The notes under the pieces: model-generated
What the model was told of the DNA's origin: nothing
The model's input: only the letters and a program-made list of their open reading frames with translations
The model's database searches: none
Shown here: piece by piece, positions 40,909-46,375 of the stretch
Position numbering within the stretch: the first letter of the stretch is position 1
Layout: each line of letters begins with the position of its first letter
Origin: Candidatus Rifleibacteriota bacterium
GTDB lineage: Bacteria > Riflebacteria > Ozemobacteria > Ozemobacterales > Ozemobacteraceae
Direction: 5' to 3'
Length of the DNA: 46,375 bases
Assembly: GCA_017526725.1 (NCBI GenBank)
Contig: JAFXRA010000198.1
Coordinates: 1-46,375 of the forward strand
Translations under genes and position numbers: made by a program

Positions 40909-42363
40909 TCAATCGTAACCTTTATTGAAATAAGCACTCAACTGCCCAATAATAGTCTTTATATTACACAATATTCCAAGACCGAACCATAAACCTCCGC
41001 CTATAAGCCCTACTAACAAACTATCATGACGACTAGACAAGCAAAAGAATGGATTTATCAGAACAATAATACTTTCCGAGGCACGACTATAACCCAAAAA
41101 TGTATTAAATACAACTGTGGTAACAATATTTGTAACTATAAAAGAGAAAAATGCTATCTGACCAATTCCTGTTTTCTTTCCATCGCCCACAATCACATTG
41201 CGTAAGAAATTTACAATCAACCCATGAGCATTAACGTGCAGTGTAAATATTACCAATGCAGTGACAACTGACATAAAATCACTTGAGTGTTTATAATGGA
41301 TAACAGTTCCCATCATAGCAACACAACTAGTTAAAACAGCAACTAGAACCACCCAGGATAAACCGTTAGCCACACCAGTAAAGAATGGGAATTTACAGAA
41401 TTTATTATAAGCTGAATCTGGAATTTCATCTATTATTCTCTGGCTATAATAATCCGGCTCAGAATAAACATTTAAAGAAAGAATCATTAATACTATAAAG
41501 ACACATACAGTCCACCCAGCTAATGCATCAAAATCGATAAATATAGTAACAATAGTACCAATTATCCAAACAATAGATGCCGCGAATCTAGTATTATACA
41601 TTCTATTTGATGTTTCAGGTTCAAGTCTGGATATTGTTGAACCAAAAAGCATTCCGCCAATAAATATATAAGCCAATATAAAAACTATGAATACCACCCA
41701 GAAACTTGTTGATTTTGAATGATAAGAATAATCAGAAATCAGACTGTTAGCAAATGTTATAGAACCTATCCAAAAGCCTAAATGGAAAATACTTCCCATA
41801 ACAGTATTTACTGTGCTGCTTGTTTCACCAGGTGTATTTCCTACCCATAAAGCCAGATAAATCTGCCATATTACCCCAAGATTAGAAAGCATAAAAGAAT
41901 AAAGCAGCATAAAGAATAGTATTCTTAAATCAACACCACCCATAAAGAGTGTCAAAGATAAAAATGGAACCATTGCAGAATAAAGCATCACGATAATTAC
42001 TGAACCGCAAAGGAATTTTCCTGTGACTATAGATTTAGAACTCATCGTTGTAGTGTATAGCAGTTCATTTGTGGCGTCACCTATTTCTGAGCTGGTTTTC
42101 TTGCCAATTTTAATCGGAACTAGTAATCCTGCTATAAAATATAAAGCAACTAACAAGAAAGTAGCAACAGAATCACCATTAAAGAGGTTATATCTGCTTG
42201 CTTCATTTAACGAAAAAAACAGAATTAGACAAATAATAACTAAGTATATAAGAAAAATACTCCAGAAGAATTTTCCTCTGACAGTCTGTCTTAATTCTTT
42301 TACTAAAATTGCATTTAAACAATCATCAAATTTTGTTATATAGGCTTCTATAGTAGGATTCAT
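40909..42363 (-). CDS. ABC transporter permease
   Basis: This 484-residue integral membrane protein has about twelve hydrophobic segments. The N-terminal LVKELRQTVRGKFFWSIF element is typical of ABC-2-type permeases in MoxR/Gld-like clusters. It begins two bases after the stop of the ATPase gene, so the two form one transporter. Being encoded between a MoxR ATPase and vWA proteins suggests export or envelope assembly rather than uptake. The substrate is unknown. Confidence 0.85.
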   Translation of the reverse strand: MNPTIEAYITKFDDCLNAILVKELRQTVRGKFFWSIFLIYLVIICLILFFSLNEASRYNLFNGDSVATFLLVALYFIAGLLVPIKIGKKTSSEIGDATNELLYTTTMSSKSIVTGKFLCGSVIIVMLYSAMVPFLSLTLFMGGVDLRILFFMLLYSFMLSNLGVIWQIYLALWVGNTPGETSSTVNTVMGSIFHLGFWIGSITFANSLISDYSYHSKSTSFWVVFIVFILAYIFIGGMLFGSTISRLEPETSNRMYNTRFAASIVWIIGTIVTIFIDFDALAGWTVCVFIVLMILSLNVYSEPDYYSQRIIDEIPDSAYNKFCKFPFFTGVANGLSWVVLVAVLTSCVAMMGTVIHYKHSSDFMSVVTALVIFTLHVNAHGLIVNFLRNVIVGDGKKTGIGQIAFFSFIVTNIVTTVVFNTFLGYSRASESIIVLINPFFCLSSRHDSLLVGLIGGGLWFGLGILCNIKTIIGQLSAYFNKGYD

Positions 42364-42365
42364 AA

Positions 42366-43298
42366 TTACTGTACATCACCCTTCGTAATATTCATAAATA
42401 CTGATTCCAGATTCTGCTGTTTGAATCCAAATGCAATAATACGATAGTTTTCTTTAATCAGCATAGCTAAGAGCTCAGCAGCCTGTTCATCTGAACCATC
42501 ATACTCAAATTCAAATATATTTCCATAAGATGTAATCTTATCTACTAAGGGTTCCAAAACAAGCTTTTTACCGAGCATTTCATCATGTTCTAAAGTTTTT
42601 ATCTGAATAACTCTCTTACTAGAAGAAGATTTCTTAACAACTTCTTCAATTTTGCCAGAAGTAAGCAATTCGCCTTTTTCGATTATAACAGTAGCGGTAC
42701 AGATTTCAGAAAGTTCACTCAGAATATGAGAACTTATCAATATACCTTTTCCCTGTTCGCAAAGGACTTTAAGGAGTTCTCTAAGTTCAATTCTAGCTCT
42801 AGGATCTAGCCCTGCAGCAGGTTCATCCATAAGAATAAAATCAGGATTACTAATTAAAGCTCTAGCAATAGAAACTCTTTGTTTCATACCTTTAGATAAA
42901 GAATCTATGTATTTTTCTTTAATTCCAACAAGATTAGTAAATTCTTCCAATTGGCTGACAGTTTCTTGTCTTTGAGGTGTTTTCAAACCATAAGCTCTTG
43001 CAAAGAAATCTAAGTATTCATGAACAGTCATATCACTGTTAGATGGCAATGAGTCGGGAACGTATCCAATATGTTTACGAGCTAGTTCAGGGTATTCCAG
43101 AATAGATTTACCGTCTAATTCAACTCTGCCACCGGTGCATTGCTCTATTGTAGACAAAATTCTCATTGTTGTAGTCTTACCAGCACCATTGGGACCGACA
43201 AATCCAGTTATTTCTCCTGTTTCTATACTAAATGAAAGGTCATCAACTGCTAAACAGTTTGCAAATTGTTTTCTTAGATGTCTTACTGTTAGTTTCAT
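42366..43298 (-). CDS. ABC transporter ATP-binding protein
   Basis: This is a 310-residue ATPase with Walker A GPNGAGKT (35-42), signature LSKGMKQRVSIARAL and Walker B FILMDEP, followed by the D-loop and the switch His in SSHILSEL. The C-terminal extension (about 215-310) is typical of ABC-2 exporters such as GldA or CcmA relatives. The start is ATG 43298: AGGGG lies about eight bases upstream and the ATG overlaps the previous stop (ATGA). A TTG further upstream would make an unlikely 13-residue extension. It pairs with the permease that starts two bases after it. Confidence 0.92.
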   Translation of the reverse strand: MKLTVRHLRKQFANCLAVDDLSFSIETGEITGFVGPNGAGKTTTMRILSTIEQCTGGRVELDGKSILEYPELARKHIGYVPDSLPSNSDMTVHEYLDFFARAYGLKTPQRQETVSQLEEFTNLVGIKEKYIDSLSKGMKQRVSIARALISNPDFILMDEPAAGLDPRARIELRELLKVLCEQGKGILISSHILSELSEICTATVIIEKGELLTSGKIEEVVKKSSSSKRVIQIKTLEHDEMLGKKLVLEPLVDKITSYGNIFEFEYDGSDEQAAELLAMLIKENYRIIAFGFKQQNLESVFMNITKGDVQ

Positions 43299-45127
43299 CT
43301 TGATACCCCTTTCTTGGACTTGCCATAAACGAAACAACCCATTTCACGAATATTAGCTTTACGGTCTAAATCCTGTTTTAAGAAAGGATTCTTTTTCAGC
43401 ACAGCTATATACTCGCCTGGTCTCAAATTTCTAATAAATGAATCTGCAGAATCTGACTGCTTATCATAATTTTTAAATATAGAATACAAATCTAATGAAG
43501 ATGAATTCATGTAGTAATTATTTGATGATTTAGTAATAGTTGCTTTACTTCCAGCTTTTATATTCGAGCCCTGATATACTCTATCAGAATTTTCTCTATA
43601 GTAAATAATCGAGATATCAGCTCCTAAACCATTCAATATTTCATAATCACTGCCAGACTTATTAAATTCAACTCTTGAACGGTCTTGTTTTACAGAAATT
43701 ACAGAATAAACAAAAGGTTCCTTAGCTTTTATCCAATTATAAGTTAAGTTCTGAGCTTTATCCAATCTCATACCTTTAACCAGTGAGGCAGACCCTCTTC
43801 CATATCTGCCCCTATTAATTCCAATTATAGAATTTATAGGAAAACTTAAAGGTTCATTCATTGCCTTACCGGATATTATTAATTCTCCGCCTAAAACGAC
43901 AGAAGTATTTGTGTTTTCGTCAAGCATAACAAAGGATTGTCTGTAAACATCCAATCTTCCATATTCGAACAACAGAAAATATATAAAAATAATTGAACAG
44001 CAAATTATTGCTATTAAAGGAACAGAAACAAATATAAGAATTCTCTTATTATATAGATTCAAGAAATAAAAATTTACTGGTCCTAGAAGAAGAGCGAAAA
44101 AGAACACAAGGACAATCAGCAAACTAACCGAAGTCATGGCCTTGTATTCGTCATTAAAACAGCTTTCAACTTTTAAATCATTAAGGTTTCCTGATTTTTG
44201 GAGATTAAACTCACGCATAATATCTTTAGGAATATATTTTCCGTAAGTAATTTCCTTAACTTCAGATTTTTTATCTTCTTTTCTGCTGTATGAACTATAA
44301 CCATAACTTGAAGAAGATTGAGGAGTTTTTTTAATTTGATTGAACAAATCTTTATCACACTTCAATAACTTGCCCATACCAATAAAGGATATACTTTTAA
44401 CCCCTGAAGAACTGTTTTTACTAATTTCCGTTCTTCCTCCCCAGAAATCAGTAGGAGAATCTATTTCGCCCAAGATAATAAGCTTCCCACCGGCTTTAAC
44501 ATATTCCATTATAGCTTCCCTAACAGCCGGTGGCATTTCTTTGAAAGTGTGGTCATAGAATATTAAAGCAACATATTGGTAATAAGCAATCCAGTCTTTA
44601 TCCATCATATCCAGATTGCTTTCAAAATAATTTAAAGTATAATTTCCTCTTTCACTCCAGTCTAAGCCTGGGTCTTTAAATAGTTTATCAGCATCATTTG
44701 CAGTAATACTCTTGTCCAAAAGAACATGTCTATTATTATAACTATATTTCTTTTTTAGTTTAAATGTTTCTATTATGCTCCCATTAAGATAAAAACGAAC
44801 TTCCCCGGTATAACCAGAATACATGACCGGGAAAAAGACTTTCTCATTGCGACTCTCTTTTCCGACTAACTCAACCTGTTTTGTTACTTCTAAGTCAGAA
44901 TGTGACTCATTGTCTATATATATTCTAATATCTATTATCTGCTTATTACTTGTTAAATTTTCTAATCTGTAATTGTATACATCATACCCACTTTCATTTC
45001 CTGATGAAAGAGAAGGCTGTTCTTCAATAAATATTTTATCTTTTGCGTCTGCAAAGAGAGACACAAGAGGGAAACAAAAGACTAATAATAAAACCCATAA
45101 TACTATATTTCTATTCTTTATTCTCAT
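43295..45127 (-). CDS. Membrane protein with a GATase-like extracytoplasmic domain
   Basis: This 610-residue protein has an N-terminal signal or anchor (VLWVLLLVFCFPLVSLF), then a beta-rich domain (about 30-130). A Rossmann-like segment follows (YQYVALIFYDHTFKEM, then EAIMEYVKAGGKLIILG), resembling the GATase/DUF4350 proteins of MoxR clusters. Two membrane helices (about 335-385) and a further beta domain complete it. The start is ATG 45127 or, less likely, a TTG four codons earlier. It begins 22 bases after the moxR stop and overlaps the ABC ATPase by four bases. The function is unknown; its position suggests that it is a dedicated part of the MoxR-ABC-vWA machine. Confidence 0.75.
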   Translation of the reverse strand: MRIKNRNIVLWVLLLVFCFPLVSLFADAKDKIFIEEQPSLSSGNESGYDVYNYRLENLTSNKQIIDIRIYIDNESHSDLEVTKQVELVGKESRNEKVFFPVMYSGYTGEVRFYLNGSIIETFKLKKKYSYNNRHVLLDKSITANDADKLFKDPGLDWSERGNYTLNYFESNLDMMDKDWIAYYQYVALIFYDHTFKEMPPAVREAIMEYVKAGGKLIILGEIDSPTDFWGGRTEISKNSSSGVKSISFIGMGKLLKCDKDLFNQIKKTPQSSSSYGYSSYSRKEDKKSEVKEITYGKYIPKDIMREFNLQKSGNLNDLKVESCFNDEYKAMTSVSLLIVLVFFFALLLGPVNFYFLNLYNKRILIFVSVPLIAIICCSIIFIYFLLFEYGRLDVYRQSFVMLDENTNTSVVLGGELIISGKAMNEPLSFPINSIIGINRGRYGRGSASLVKGMRLDKAQNLTYNWIKAKEPFVYSVISVKQDRSRVEFNKSGSDYEILNGLGADISIIYYRENSDRVYQGSNIKAGSKATITKSSNNYYMNSSSLDLYSIFKNYDKQSDSADSFIRNLRPGEYIAVLKKNPFLKQDLDRKANIREMGCFVYGKSKKGVSR

Positions 45128-45149
45128 CGATTTATCCAATCTTTCAAGA

Positions 45150-46163
45150 TTAATCTAAAGTAGCTTCTTTTATATTATCCATTATTTTTTGAAGCAGAAT
45201 TTCAGAAGTTAAAGATTCAAATCTCGCTTTGTAATTCAAAAGAATTCTATGATTAAGAGCTGGAATGAAAACTTTTTTTACATCTTCAAAACCAACGCTT
45301 GGCCTTCCTTCAATTAAAGCAATAGCTCTAGCAGCTTCAGAAACAGCTATTGCCGCTCTAGGAGACGCTCCATACTGAACAAAGTCTTTTACTTCTTTTA
45401 AAGAAGAACTATTTGAAGGAGAAGTTGCACAAACTAGACGTGCAATATAATCTGCAACAGCATTCGGCAGGTATATTTCTTCCATAATATCAAATAGTTC
45501 TTTTAATTCAGCCTCAGAAAAACAAAATTCTGTCTTGGGAGGTTCACCGCGGCGTCTTGAAGAAATAATAGTTTTTAAAGTATTTACATCTGCTCCTTTT
45601 ACTTCAAGTTTAAAAAGGAAACGGTCTAACTGAGCTTCTGGTAAAGCATAGGTTCCTTCTAGTTCTATTGGGTTTTGTGAAGCTAACACAAAAAATGGAC
45701 TTGGAAGCTTTCTTGTAGTGCCCATAAGAGTTACGGACCTTTCCTGCATTGCTTCCAAAAGAGCTGACTGAGTTTTAGGAGAAGCTCTATTGATTTCATC
45801 TGCAAGTAAAATATTTGTAAAAATAGGCCCTGGCTGGAAAGTCATTTGTCTGCTTCCATCTTCACTCTGCTGAAGAATATGTGAACCAAGAATATCTCCT
45901 GGCATTAAATCAGGCGTAAATTGAACTCTGCTGAATTTTAAACCAAACAATTCACCAAGAGTTTTTATTAATGCTGTTTTTCCAACCCCAGGAAGACCTT
46001 CTAGCAGAATATGGCCTTGGCTCAATATACCTGTTACAACTAATTTATGAAGTTCTGGTCTGCCAACCAAAATGCGATTCAACTCGCTCATAACTCTTGC
46101 AACATTTCTTGAAGCTTTTTCCACTACCGCTTTATCAGGTAATTTTACATTGTTTAAAGCCAT
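45150..46163 (-). CDS. MoxR-family AAA+ ATPase
   Basis: This is a 337-residue cytoplasmic AAA+ chaperone of the MoxR type. Walker A is GLPGVGKT (56-63), Walker B is LLADEINRA (119-127), QNPIELEGTYALPEAQLDRF contains sensor 1 and the family signature, and a C-terminal lid follows (GASPRAAIA). MoxR proteins remodel or mature partner proteins that carry vWA domains, which are encoded at the end of this same cluster. GGAG six bases before the ATG supports the start. It is preceded, after 20 bases, by the 3' end of another minus-strand gene, so the operon begins outside the window. Confidence 0.93.
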   Translation of the reverse strand: MALNNVKLPDKAVVEKASRNVARVMSELNRILVGRPELHKLVVTGILSQGHILLEGLPGVGKTALIKTLGELFGLKFSRVQFTPDLMPGDILGSHILQQSEDGSRQMTFQPGPIFTNILLADEINRASPKTQSALLEAMQERSVTLMGTTRKLPSPFFVLASQNPIELEGTYALPEAQLDRFLFKLEVKGADVNTLKTIISSRRRGEPPKTEFCFSEAELKELFDIMEEIYLPNAVADYIARLVCATSPSNSSSLKEVKDFVQYGASPRAAIAVSEAARAIALIEGRPSVGFEDVKKVFIPALNHRILLNYKARFESLTSEILLQKIMDNIKEATLD

Positions 46164-46183
46164 ATCTGACTCCCATATTTTTT

Positions 46184-46375
46184 CTATTTTTCTTGCTGAT
46201 TAAAATAGTTTTTAACAGCATTTCTATGTTTTGGCAATATATTCTTTTTATTTAAAGTACTATCATTATTATCAATATGTTTAATACTGCCAGCGTTGTA
46301 TTTTTCCTTATCCTTGCTGACCTCAGGATCTGCAAAGCCTATTCCCAAACTTGAAGCGCCTACAGCAGACTCAGG
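46184..46375 (-). CDS. 3' end of an unidentified gene upstream of moxR
   Basis: The last 63 codons of a minus-strand gene run off the right edge of the window; the stop TAG is at 46184-46186. The visible part is hydrophilic and Asn/Lys-rich, and ends in LPKHRNAVKNYFNQQEK. An ending of the type LPxxxRxAVKxYF is common in large proteins encoded beside MoxR genes, so it probably belongs to the same operon. The rest, including any membrane part, is not in the window. Confidence 0.6.
   Translation of the reverse strand, partial: PESAVGASSLGIGFADPEVSKDKEKYNAGSIKHIDNNDSTLNKKNILPKHRNAVKNYFNQQEK

Overview
The window is AT-rich, densely coded bacterial chromosome from an organism with an outer membrane or at least a large exported proteome. 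It holds a lipoprotein signal with a lipobox, several signal peptides, a LysM lytic transglycosylase, a PilT-type retraction ATPase and a TRAP-type solute-binding protein. A FeoA/FeoB ferrous-iron operon fits an anaerobic or microaerobic life. Large membrane proteins with HAMP and SpoIIE-like phosphatase modules, exported low-complexity proteins and a MoxR/vWA locus suggest a little-cultured, possibly gut-associated lineage (something like Riflebacteria is my guess, low confidence). I see no rRNA, tRNA or CRISPR array.

Region by region. 1-4630 (+): two overlapping genes for membrane proteins ending in degenerate SpoIIE/RsbU-type phosphatase domains. 4647-8124 (-): a HEAT-repeat membrane protein translationally coupled to a small lipoprotein, then serine O-acetyltransferase. 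8239-10082 (+): a promoter, a small protein and a Ycf46-like AAA ATPase, closed by a terminator. 10102-11983 (-): two exported proteins, one a LysM/SLT transglycosylase. 12078-15318 (+): an iron module, feoA-feoB-DtxR-type regulator, with three matching inverted repeats over and just after the promoter. 15329-20386 (-): five exported proteins, including an exported double zinc ribbon, a TPR protein, a tandem STN-like protein and an orphan DctP.

20.4-30.0 kb is an accessory island. Near each edge lies a cluster of hairpins; the two clusters share two sequence blocks in the same order but lie in opposite orientations. Inside are an immunity-like gene abutting the last 46 codons of a lost toxin, a DUF4417 gene with a toxin-like and an immunity-like gene behind it, an XRE regulator coupled to an ImmA/IrrE metallopeptidase, and the wreck of a PLD-helicase plus adenine methyltransferase defence system. 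The helicase has an internal deletion with frameshift. The methyltransferase stops just before the expected NPPY catalytic motif, at a junction where the peptidase gene reads into its antisense strand. Two tandem paralogous XRE regulators follow.

30.1-46.4 kb returns to a core-like layout: an orphan AAA_14/DUF4143 ATPase (+), then a long minus-strand run. First comes moxR - GATase-like membrane protein - ABC ATPase - ABC permease - DUF58 - vWA - double-vWA protein, all overlapping or nearly touching. Then come pilT, a cyclic-nucleotide-binding/GAF protein and a TerB-DnaJ protein with a Gln/Ser/Tyr-rich prion-like linker. The window ends inside another minus-strand gene upstream of moxR.
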